Part shown: positions 42,981 through 50,398 of the stretch, piece by piece
Numbering within the stretch: the stretch's first letter is position 1
Layout: every line of letters begins with the position of its first letter
Assembly (NCBI GenBank): GCA_002862785.1
Contig: PKDZ01000004.1
Span: 1 to 64,000 of the forward strand
Reading direction: 5' to 3'
From: Flavobacteriales bacterium
GTDB lineage: Bacteria > Bacteroidota > Bacteroidia > Flavobacteriales_D > Sanyastnellaceae
Length of the DNA stretch: 64,000 nucleotides
Made by a program: the position numbers and the translations under genes
The notes under the pieces: generated by a model
Databases searched by the model: none
The model's input: only the letters and a program-made list of their open reading frames with translations
Told to the model about the DNA's origin: nothing

Positions 42981-45371
42981 ATGACCTTTCGCCTCCCAGC
43001 CATCCTGGCCACCCTGCTGGTCTCCAGCGCCCTCTTCGCCCAAAACACCGTCGGCACCATCGCTTACGATCCCGCCCTCTACACGGACGGCTACACGATG
43101 ATCTACCCGCACAACCAGAACCGCGCCATGCTGCTCAATGCCTGCGGCGAGGTGGTGCACGACTGGACCATCGCCGAGGATCGGCGCCCGGGCAACACGG
43201 CCTACCTCCAACCCAACGGAGACCTCATCATGACCTCCCGGCCGGCTGCTGTCGGCAATGACCCCATCTGGGCAGGAGGAGGTGGCGCCACCATCGAACG
43301 CCGAACATGGGACAACGACGTCCTATGGAGCTTCACCGCCAACAACGACAGCCTTCGGTTGCACCACGACTTCACCGTCACGCCGAGCGGCAACGTCATC
43401 GCCATTTGCTGGGAGGTCCTCGACAGCCTCGAGTGCATCGAAAATGGCCGGGATCCGCAGCTTCTCGAATCGGGAGAACTGTGGAGCGACAAGCTCATTG
43501 AACTCCAGCCCGACGGGATGGGCGGTGTCGACATCGTCTGGGAATGGCGCGCCTGGGATCACCTCGTCCAGGACTTTGACAGCACGAAAGCCAACTATGG
43601 GGTGGTGGCCGACAACCAGAGCCTCATCGACCTCAACTACGGCTCCCCGAGCAACCAACCGGCCGACTGGCTGCACATGAACGCGGTCGATTATTGGCAG
43701 TATTCCGACGTGAACCAAATTGTGATGAGCGTGCCCACCTTCAACGAAATCTGGGTCATCTGGCACGGCGGTTTCTTCGACGGCGACATCATCTACCGCT
43801 GGGGCAATCCGGAGGCCTATGACCGCGGGGACAGCTCTCACCAGCGGCTGTTCTACCAGCACGACATCCACTGGGGCAATGGGCTCGGGGTGAATCCGGG
43901 CAACCCCGACTTCACCAAGTTCATGGTCTTCAACAACCGCGTCCCGAATGTGGACACGACGGGCACACACAGCGAGGTCGCCATCTTCTCGCCCATCTTC
44001 GACGAATACCCGGCGCCCGGCGGCACAGTCTATGAGTTCGACTTCGACAATGGACGCTGGGGTCCTGAGGACTTCGAGTGGACCTACACCCAGCCCGGGC
44101 TGTCCAGCTCCGGTCTGAGCTCCTTCCAACGGCTTGGCAACGGGGGCAACCTCATTTGCAGCGGCCGGACAGGCGAACTCTTTGAGATCACCGAGGATGG
44201 CGACCTGGCCTGGCAATACCGAACCCCGCTCCTCGGCGGCGCCCCGGTGGAGCAAGGCACTGAGCTCCAGCTCAACAACAACCTGACCTTCCGCGCGGAC
44301 CGCTACCCGCCGAATTTCCCGGCCTTCGACGGCCAGGATCTGTCGTCCGGCTCGGTCATCGAAATCAACCCCACCCCGCTCGAGATCTGTGCCCCGGCCA
44401 CGTGTGGGGACCCCATCGCCTGCAACTTCGGCGAGGAAGGCCCCTGCGACTACGTGGATGCGAATGCCCCGGAAGGGACGGTCGGCGTGATGATGCTCGG
44501 CCTGGTCGACCCTGTCGCCTGCGACGGCTATGAGGTCTACGACGACGGCTTCGTCACCCTCGTCCCTGGAACGGACACCAGCGGATACACTTGGTCCTTC
44601 ACCCCGGAAATCGTGGAGCTGATGCTCGCCTCGGGCTTCGAGGTTCTGTATGAGGACCTCATTTCCCAGACGGTGGCCGTGTGCGGCACCGAACTGACCG
44701 CGGCGAGCGGCTTCTTCGGCGACACCGTCACCGTCAGCTATGATGGCACGGGCTGGTACTGGCCCCTCTACGATGGCTACTTGGCCCCTGCCATCAACTT
44801 CGACTCCGGCTGCGGAGACCCGGCCGCCTGCAACTTTGACCCCTGCACCCTGCCGGTCGACAGCCTCTGCTCGGCCATGGTCGGCGTGACGTCTACGGAC
44901 GATGAGACGGGCTTCCTCGAATGCGAGGTGACCGGCGGCATTGCTCCCTACCAGTTCGAACTCCTGACCGGGGACCTCGAGCCCACCGGCATCACCGGTG
45001 GAACCGGCAACCTGTCCATCGCTTGGGGCGGACTGCCCGACGGCGCCTACTGCGTCGAAGTGACCGATGCGGCTGGCTGCGTGGAGGTGTTCTGTGACAC
45101 GCTGGGCGTGACATCCGTGACCGATGCGGTGATGGAGCGGTTCACTCTCCAGCCGAATCCCGCGAGGGAAACGGTCCGCCTCGCCCTCCCCGCTGTCTGG
45201 AACGTGAGCGACGTGGTCGTGCGGGACGCGGCCGGACGTGAGGTCCTGACCCCGGCCGTTTCGTCAAGCGCTTCGACACTCGACGTCGGTGGCCTGGCGC
45301 CAGGCACCTACCTCGTGGAGGTCCGGCATACAGCCGGGATTGCCATCGAGCGGTTGGTGGTGCGCCGTTGA
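42981..45371 (+). CDS. Secreted arylsulfotransferase-family protein with Cys-rich repeats and T9SS tail, paralog 2
   Basis: 796 residues from ATG 42981 (MTFRLPAILATLL, signal peptide to LFAQ). The propeller region (about 25-465) aligns with the adjacent gene: LHHD (128-129), WLHMN (His232), QHDIHW (His294, His297), VWEWRAWDHLV. It then adds two CGDPxACNF Cys-rich repeats (about 475 and 610) and a short Ig-like segment before the C-terminal type A T9SS domain (FTLQPNPARETVRLAL ... RLVVRR). The gap to the first paralog is 29 bp, so one transcript is likely. Function as for paralog 1. Confidence 0.87.
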   Translation: MTFRLPAILATLLVSSALFAQNTVGTIAYDPALYTDGYTMIYPHNQNRAMLLNACGEVVHDWTIAEDRRPGNTAYLQPNGDLIMTSRPAAVGNDPIWAGGGGATIERRTWDNDVLWSFTANNDSLRLHHDFTVTPSGNVIAICWEVLDSLECIENGRDPQLLESGELWSDKLIELQPDGMGGVDIVWEWRAWDHLVQDFDSTKANYGVVADNQSLIDLNYGSPSNQPADWLHMNAVDYWQYSDVNQIVMSVPTFNEIWVIWHGGFFDGDIIYRWGNPEAYDRGDSSHQRLFYQHDIHWGNGLGVNPGNPDFTKFMVFNNRVPNVDTTGTHSEVAIFSPIFDEYPAPGGTVYEFDFDNGRWGPEDFEWTYTQPGLSSSGLSSFQRLGNGGNLICSGRTGELFEITEDGDLAWQYRTPLLGGAPVEQGTELQLNNNLTFRADRYPPNFPAFDGQDLSSGSVIEINPTPLEICAPATCGDPIACNFGEEGPCDYVDANAPEGTVGVMMLGLVDPVACDGYEVYDDGFVTLVPGTDTSGYTWSFTPEIVELMLASGFEVLYEDLISQTVAVCGTELTAASGFFGDTVTVSYDGTGWYWPLYDGYLAPAINFDSGCGDPAACNFDPCTLPVDSLCSAMVGVTSTDDETGFLECEVTGGIAPYQFELLTGDLEPTGITGGTGNLSIAWGGLPDGAYCVEVTDAAGCVEVFCDTLGVTSVTDAVMERFTLQPNPARETVRLALPAVWNVSDVVVRDAAGREVLTPAVSSSASTLDVGGLAPGTYLVEVRHTAGIAIERLVVRR

Positions 45372-45391
45372 GGTACGACCTTTCCGGTGCG

Positions 45392-46174
45392 ATGAGCGAC
45401 GACAGCATCCTGACTTCCCGGGACGGTGGGGTCTTGACCTTGACCCTGAACCGCTCGGCGGCCTTCAACAGCTTCACCCGCCCGATGGCGGCGGCCCTGC
45501 AGGCCCGCCTCGATGAGGCGGCTCGGGACGACAGCATCCGCTGTGTCGTGCTGACTGGTGAGGGCAAGGCTTTCTGTGCAGGCCAGGACCTCAAGGAAGT
45601 GACGGCCGACGATGCACCTCCGCTCGAGGACATTGTCCACGGCACCTACAACACGACGGTTCGGAAGATGCGCGCGCTGGCCAAGCCGGTGATTGCCGCG
45701 GTCAATGGCGTCGCCGCAGGGGCCGGAGCCAACATTGCGCTCGCGGCCGACCTCTGCGTGGCCACCGAAAGCGCCCGATTCATCCAGGCCTTCTCCAAGA
45801 TTGGCCTCATTCCCGACAGCGGTGGCACATGGATGTTGCCCAAGCTGATTGGCCTGCAGCGCGCCACCGCCTTGGCCTACCTCGGCACCCCAGTCGGAGC
45901 GGCTGACGCCGAGTCCATGGGCATGATCCACCGCGCCCTCCCCGATGCCGATTTCGCCGACGGGGTCCGCGCCCTGGCTCATCAACTCGCCGCCATGCCG
46001 ACCCGGGGCCTCGCCCTGACCAAAGCGGCCTTCAATGCCGGATTCGAACAGGGCTTGGACGCCCAGCTGGACACTGAGATGAAACTTCAGGCAGAAGCCT
46101 CACGTACAGACGATTACGCCGAAGGTGTCGCCGCGTTTCTCGAAAAGCGCACCCCCACCTTCCAAGGACATTGA
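45392..46174 (+). CDS. Enoyl-CoA hydratase/isomerase family protein, PaaG-like
   Basis: 260 residues from ATG 45392 (MSDDSIL); the in-frame start at 45368 is less likely. Crotonase-fold oxyanion-hole segments GKAFCAGQDLKE and GVAAGAGANIALAAD are intact. The active-site region FSKIGLIPDSGGTWMLPKLIG matches PaaG (1,2-epoxyphenylacetyl-CoA isomerase) much more than FadB-type hydratases. No other paa gene is adjacent, so a role in phenylacetate degradation is likely but unproven. Confidence 0.88.
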   Translation: MSDDSILTSRDGGVLTLTLNRSAAFNSFTRPMAAALQARLDEAARDDSIRCVVLTGEGKAFCAGQDLKEVTADDAPPLEDIVHGTYNTTVRKMRALAKPVIAAVNGVAAGAGANIALAADLCVATESARFIQAFSKIGLIPDSGGTWMLPKLIGLQRATALAYLGTPVGAADAESMGMIHRALPDADFADGVRALAHQLAAMPTRGLALTKAAFNAGFEQGLDAQLDTEMKLQAEASRTDDYAEGVAAFLEKRTPTFQGH

Positions 46175-46177
46175 CCC

Positions 46178-46468
46178 ATGGCACAGGACTCTTGGATCGC
46201 CTGCAGTGATCGCCTGCCCGAAGACGGGCAGCGCGTGCTGGGCGTGGTGCCCGGCAACGAGGTCTTGCTTCCGGGCAAAGCCAGCTTTGAATTGCGCGAG
46301 GTGCTCGTCCTGCGCTTCATGGAGAATTTCTTCGCGGCCCAGCCCGACAAGGCCGACACCCACGGCCGTCATTTCTGGAGCGGGGAAGGCGCCTCCAACC
46401 AGTATTTCGAGGCCGTCACCCATTGGATGCCGATGCCCGAGGCTCCCGAGCAGCCGGAAGTCTCCTGA
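46178..46468 (+). CDS. DUF551-like small protein
   Basis: 96 residues starting 3 bp after the PaaG-like stop. The opening WIACSDRLPEDGQRVL and the closing VTHWMPMPEAPEQPE match DUF551, whose members are short soluble proteins often found in phages. The function is unknown. No other phage gene is nearby, so this is a chromosomal stand-alone copy probably co-transcribed with the crotonase-fold gene. Confidence 0.75.
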   Translation: MAQDSWIACSDRLPEDGQRVLGVVPGNEVLLPGKASFELREVLVLRFMENFFAAQPDKADTHGRHFWSGEGASNQYFEAVTHWMPMPEAPEQPEVS

Positions 46469-46471
46469 CGC

Positions 46472-46789
46472 TCAGGCGTCCTTCAACGGAAAAAATCGCC
46501 CCGCCATGCCCACGAACACGTGGGTCGTCCCCGCGATGTCAATGGTGTAGACCGACGCCACGGTGAGGTCTTGGCGTTCGGCGAGCTGCCCCCCAGCCGC
46601 TCCCGCAATTTGACCAATGCCGTTCCGGAAGGCCTTCCCGATCTCGGATTCACCCGGATGCTCGTCAGCCAGCTCTTTCTGGACGTAGTCGGCCAGGAAA
46701 ACGCTGAAGGCCTCCTCGTTCGGATTGGTGTAGTACAGGGCCCCAGCCGCGATAAGCAGCAAGAAAATGAGGTTGCGGATGAACTTCAT
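46472..46789 (-). CDS. Small membrane-anchored hypothetical protein (DUF4359-like)
   Basis: 105 residues with an N-terminal hydrophobic segment (IFLLLIAAGALYYT, residues about 8-21) that anchors or exports it, followed by TNPNEEAF as in DUF4359 proteins. The soluble part is helical then beta. Family assignment is tentative and the function unknown. Its start overlaps the rsmE stop by 4 bp on the same strand. Confidence 0.65.
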   Translation of the reverse strand: MKFIRNLIFLLLIAAGALYYTNPNEEAFSVFLADYVQKELADEHPGESEIGKAFRNGIGQIAGAAGGQLAERQDLTVASVYTIDIAGTTHVFVGMAGRFFPLKDA

Positions 46790-47517
46790 GGTGCGTTGAG
46801 GATGTGAAAGGCCTGGACGGCATACAAGGCAGCGGTTTCGGTCCGGAGCCGATGCTCCCCAAAGGTGACGGGCGTGAATCCGGCTTGAGCGAAGGCCTCA
46901 ATTTCGTTGGGTTCAAAATCCCCTTCCGGGCCGATGGCCAGCAGGACATCCTGACCGGTGGGCATGGCCTGCTTCACGGATTGTCGGGTCCACTCGGGAT
47001 GTTCCGGCACGGGACAATGGGCGAGTCCGAGCCAAGGGGCGTCGTCTTTTGAAGCCGCGAGGTCGGTCAGGGCCTGTCCCATATCGACGGCGGGCAACAG
47101 CTCCGGGAGCCATGCCCGGCGGCTTTGCTTCATCGCCTCGGCGAGGGTCCGCTGCCAGCGCTCGCGCTTCTCGACCCGGCGCTCGCTCCGCGCGGTCCAG
47201 ATCGGCTGGATGCGGGACACTCCGCATTCACAGGCCTTCTCCAGAAACCACTCGAACCGGTCCGTGTGCTTCGTGGGTGCCACCCAGAGGATCAATCGAG
47301 GACTCGGTTCCGGGAAGCAGGCCGGCACCCCGACCTGCAGAAGGGCCTCCCGCTTGCCGACGGAGATCACCTCCGCGGGGAAGACGGCGCCCCGCCCATC
47401 GGCGAGCTCAACGGCATCGCCGGGCCGGGCCCGTAGCACCTGCGCCAAATGGCGGGCCTCCTCGGCCCCCAATGCATGGGGGCCGAGAGCGACTTCGGGG
47501 GTGTAGAACCGGCGCAT
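46786..47517 (-). CDS. rsmE: 16S rRNA (uracil-1498-N3)-methyltransferase
   Basis: 243 residues from ATG 47517 (MRRFYTP); the in-frame extension to 47571 runs into the pckA terminator and is rejected. RsmE elements: N-terminal PUA-like domain, KHTDRFEWFLEKACECGV, then the SPOUT knot AIGPEGDFEPNEIEAF and VTFGEHRLRTETAALYAV. It methylates N3 of U1498 in 16S rRNA with SAM. A TTTCTTTG box 4 nt before the start lies in the T-tract of the pckA terminator. Confidence 0.95.
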   Translation of the reverse strand: MRRFYTPEVALGPHALGAEEARHLAQVLRARPGDAVELADGRGAVFPAEVISVGKREALLQVGVPACFPEPSPRLILWVAPTKHTDRFEWFLEKACECGVSRIQPIWTARSERRVEKRERWQRTLAEAMKQSRRAWLPELLPAVDMGQALTDLAASKDDAPWLGLAHCPVPEHPEWTRQSVKQAMPTGQDVLLAIGPEGDFEPNEIEAFAQAGFTPVTFGEHRLRTETAALYAVQAFHILNAP

Positions 47518-47523
47518 GGCGCA

Positions 47524-47563
47524 AAGAAAAAGCGGCGGAACGCCCTCAGGACCCTCCGCCGCT
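47524..47563 (-). terminator. Rho-independent terminator of pckA
   Basis: AGCGGCGGA/TCCGCCGCT stem followed on the minus strand by TTTTCTTTG, about 20 nt past the pckA stop. The same T-tract contains the putative rsmE -7 box, so terminator and promoter overlap. Confidence 0.75.
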
Positions 47564-47584
47564 TCCTCCATTCACAAGCTGCGG

Positions 47585-49201
47585 TCAACTCACGGTCTCC
47601 CGAGACGCGGGGGCCGCTTCTCGGACCGATTCCGCCACACCCGCCTCGAACTGGGCGAAGTTGGCGTTGAACCGCTCGACAAGGTCTTCTGCCCGAGCGT
47701 CGTAGGCATTCGGATCCTCCCAGGTGGAGCGCGGATCGAGCAGGGCCGCATCCACGTTGGGCGCGGTCATCGGAACGTCCCATCCGAACCGCGCGCATCT
47801 CCGGTACTCCACCCCGTCCATGCTGCCGTTGAGCACGGCGGAGAGCAAAGACCGCGTGTCACGGAGCGCCATCCGGTGGCCGACGCCGTCGGGGCCGCCC
47901 GTCCATCCGGTGTTGACCAACCAGACTTGCGTTCCCTGTGCCTCGAGCCGCTCACCGAGCATGTCGGCATACCGCCCCGGGTGAAGGGGCAGGAAGGGCG
48001 CTCCGAAACAGGCACTGAACACGGCCGTGGGTTCGTCCACGCCGTCCTCGGTTCCCGCCACCTTGGCCGTATAGCCACTGATGAAGTGGTACTTGGCCGT
48101 GGCCGTGTCGAGCCGGGCCAGCGGGGGCAGGACGCCAAAGGCATCGCACGTGAGGAAGAAGATGTGCTCCGGGTGTCCGCCTTGGCCTTCCGGCTTGGCG
48201 CCGGCGATGTGGTGCAAAGGATAGCTGACCCGGGTATTCTGGGTGGTCGTGGCGTCGCTGTAATCGGGGGTCACACCGTCCGCCTCAAATCCAATGTTTT
48301 CGAGGAGCGCACCGTGGCGGATGGCCCCGTGGATGTCCGGCTCACGCAGAGGATTGAGGTCAATCGTCTTGGCGTAGCAACCGCCCTCGAAATTGAAGAT
48401 GCCGTCCGGCCCCCATCCGTGCTCATCGTCGCCGATGAGGCGACGGGAAGGATCGCTCGAGAGCGTCGTCTTGCCCGTGCCCGAGAGCCCGAAGAAGACA
48501 GCGGTCTTGCCGTCGATCCCCTCGTTGGAGGAGCAGTGCATCGGCAGGACATCGGCCTCGGTCGGGAGCAGGAAGTTCATCGCGCTGAACATGCCCTTTT
48601 TGATCTCTCCGGTGTACCCGGTGCCGCCGATCAGGATGCGCTTGTGCGTGAAATCGAGGACCGCAAAGTTGCTCTGCCGCGTGCCGTGGATGTCCGGATC
48701 GGCCTTAAACCCCGGGGCGCACAGGATGTGCCATTCGGGGGTGAAGTGAGCGGCCTCCTCCTGCGTGGGGCGGAGGAACATGTTGGAAGCGAACAGGTTG
48801 GACCAGGCCTTTTCCGTGAGGACGCGGAGGGCACGCCGGTGCTCGGGGTGGGCCCCGATGAAGGCGTCGCGGGCGTACAGTCCCTTCCCATCGAGGTAGG
48901 CCAAAAGATCCTCATGGAGCCGGGCGGCATGATCGGTGCTGATCGGCTGGTTGATGTCCCCCCACCAGACCTCATCGGCTGTGATGTCATCCTGGACAAT
49001 GAAGCGATCCTGGGGACTTCGGCCGGTGAATCGGCCGGTGTCGATGGCGAGGGCGCCTGTGTGGGTGAGTCTTCCTTCTCCCGAAAGAAGGGTCCGCTCA
49101 ATGAGCTGAGAGGGAGCGAGATTCCACCAGATTTGTCTGGCTTTCTTTAATCCGCTGGCTGCCAAATCCGGGTGGAATGGCGTGTTTCCTTGGTGTACCA
49201 T
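47585..49201 (-). CDS. pckA: Phosphoenolpyruvate carboxykinase (ATP)
   Basis: 538 residues from ATG 49201 (MVHQGNTPFHPD), close to E. coli PckA (540); the long in-frame extension to 49366 is rejected because it passes through the promoter. Kinase motifs GLSGTGKTT (P-loop), FNFEGGCYAKTI and GDDEHGW are present, as is GRSPQDRFIV for substrate binding. It converts oxaloacetate and ATP to PEP and CO2 for gluconeogenesis. It has its own promoter (TACCTTTG at 49234-49241, with TTTG 16 nt further upstream) and terminator. Confidence 0.96.
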   Translation of the reverse strand: MVHQGNTPFHPDLAASGLKKARQIWWNLAPSQLIERTLLSGEGRLTHTGALAIDTGRFTGRSPQDRFIVQDDITADEVWWGDINQPISTDHAARLHEDLLAYLDGKGLYARDAFIGAHPEHRRALRVLTEKAWSNLFASNMFLRPTQEEAAHFTPEWHILCAPGFKADPDIHGTRQSNFAVLDFTHKRILIGGTGYTGEIKKGMFSAMNFLLPTEADVLPMHCSSNEGIDGKTAVFFGLSGTGKTTLSSDPSRRLIGDDEHGWGPDGIFNFEGGCYAKTIDLNPLREPDIHGAIRHGALLENIGFEADGVTPDYSDATTTQNTRVSYPLHHIAGAKPEGQGGHPEHIFFLTCDAFGVLPPLARLDTATAKYHFISGYTAKVAGTEDGVDEPTAVFSACFGAPFLPLHPGRYADMLGERLEAQGTQVWLVNTGWTGGPDGVGHRMALRDTRSLLSAVLNGSMDGVEYRRCARFGWDVPMTAPNVDAALLDPRSTWEDPNAYDARAEDLVERFNANFAQFEAGVAESVREAAPASRETVS

Positions 49202-49233
49202 GATGTCGGGCTGATCATTGCGAGCCTTCGTGT

Positions 49234-49261
49234 CAAAGGTAACGTGGAGGGGTGGGTCAAA
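49234..49261 (-). promoter_or_regulatory. Promoter of pckA (TTTG-N16-TACCTTTG)
   Basis: Exact -7 element 32 nt before the ATG, with TTTG at 49258-49261 at a slightly short spacing of 16 nt. Confidence 0.6.
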
Positions 49262-49313
49262 GGTTTCCGATTGGGTGTCGGAATCCTCGGGCTTTTCACA
49301 ATCGTGGTGAATT

Positions 49314-49724
49314 TCATCCACGAATCCGGCCGAGCAGGCCCCATGTCCACCGGACCCATCCGGCAATCATGAGCATCCCTCCCACGGGTGTGACCGGCCC
49401 CAAAAAGGACATGGGAAATTCGGCCGCCTTGCCGAAAAGGAGCCCGAAGATGCTTCCCGAGAACAGCACCGTGCCCCACACCACCCAGCGCAGGCCAGTC
49501 TCCCGTCCCGTGGCCAGCGCCCCGAGCAGAGCCGCCCCCATAAAGAGCAGATAATGAGAGGCTGTGACGAAGGCTCCCACCCCATCCTCATCGAGAACGC
49601 GCTCCATCGCGTGGGCGCCAAGGGCTCCGGTCACCACACCAACCGCGAGGAACAGACCGGCCGTGGCGTGAAGTCCAGAGGCAACGTGGACGGAAGTGGA
49701 CGGGTTGGTTCCTTGAGATTCCAT
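49314..49724 (-). CDS. DUF423 domain-containing membrane protein
   Basis: 136 residues with four predicted membrane helices. The GALGAHAMERVL segment and the FLGPVTPVGGMLMIAGW end match DUF423 (YgdD-like), small inner-membrane proteins of unknown function. Upstream of pckA on the same strand with a 112-bp gap. Divergent from the FAS1 lipoprotein (36-bp gap). Confidence 0.9.
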   Translation of the reverse strand: MESQGTNPSTSVHVASGLHATAGLFLAVGVVTGALGAHAMERVLDEDGVGAFVTASHYLLFMGAALLGALATGRETGLRWVVWGTVLFSGSIFGLLFGKAAEFPMSFLGPVTPVGGMLMIAGWVRWTWGLLGRIRG

Positions 49725-49760
49725 GCACCGCTAATTTGCGGTTGGAAAAACGAACCCGCC

Positions 49761-50363
49761 ATGCGCCTCTCCACCCTGCTCCTGACCCTCCCCCTCCTCG
49801 CCCTGTTCGCCATCGGTTGCTCCAGTGGGGATGCGGCCTCCTCCGACGCCACGGATGCCGGCGCAGCCAAGGAATCCACACGGCAAGCCGTCCAGGCCGA
49901 AGGCAAGCCGAGCCGGAAGGCCTACACCGAGGAAGAGCTGAACCGCCCCTACAGCACCGTTAGCCCCTGGCGCTACATCGCCACCGGCCCCGAAACGCAG
50001 TACTTCGAGCGGCTTGTGATGTCCTCCGAACTCGCCCGCACGGTGCACGGTGCCGGACACACCGTTCTGGTGCCGCGCGACATGACCTTCACCGAGGACC
50101 GCACGTGGAAAGACCTGCTCGAGGAGGAAAACGCGGAAGCCTTGGATCGGTTCGTCCGCGCCCACATCTTGGTAGGACTGAAGAGCATCAAATCGTTGGA
50201 AGGCCTGTACGAGGACCTGAACGGCAACACGGTCGCCATCGAGCGAAACGAAATGGGCCAGCTCGTGTGCGGCGGAGCCCGCATCATCGGCCAGGAGGTC
50301 GAGACCGATCATGGCATCGTCATCCCGGTGGTCGGCATGGTCGAAGACATCCGATGGAATTGA
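49761..50363 (+). CDS. Lipoprotein with fasciclin (FAS1)-like domain
   Basis: 200 residues from ATG 49761. The signal sequence ends at LFAIGC, a lipobox with Cys at about residue 20, so the mature protein is lipid-anchored. After an Ala/Asp-rich linker, about 75-200 resembles a FAS1 domain: HTVLVPRDMTF (H1-like), LDRFVRAHILVG and NGNTVAIERNE. FAS1 modules mediate adhesion or ligand binding. Upstream in-frame extension to 49554 crosses the DUF423 gene and is rejected. Confidence 0.8.
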   Translation: MRLSTLLLTLPLLALFAIGCSSGDAASSDATDAGAAKESTRQAVQAEGKPSRKAYTEEELNRPYSTVSPWRYIATGPETQYFERLVMSSELARTVHGAGHTVLVPRDMTFTEDRTWKDLLEEENAEALDRFVRAHILVGLKSIKSLEGLYEDLNGNTVAIERNEMGQLVCGGARIIGQEVETDHGIVIPVVGMVEDIRWN

Positions 50364-50398
50364 TGTCACACCGCCCTCATTGACGAGGTATACACTGT

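Noticed and set aside
46178-46468. Prophage remnant around the DUF551-like protein
   Set aside because: Although DUF551 is common in phages, no other phage gene flanks it and it is tightly placed behind a PaaG-like gene.
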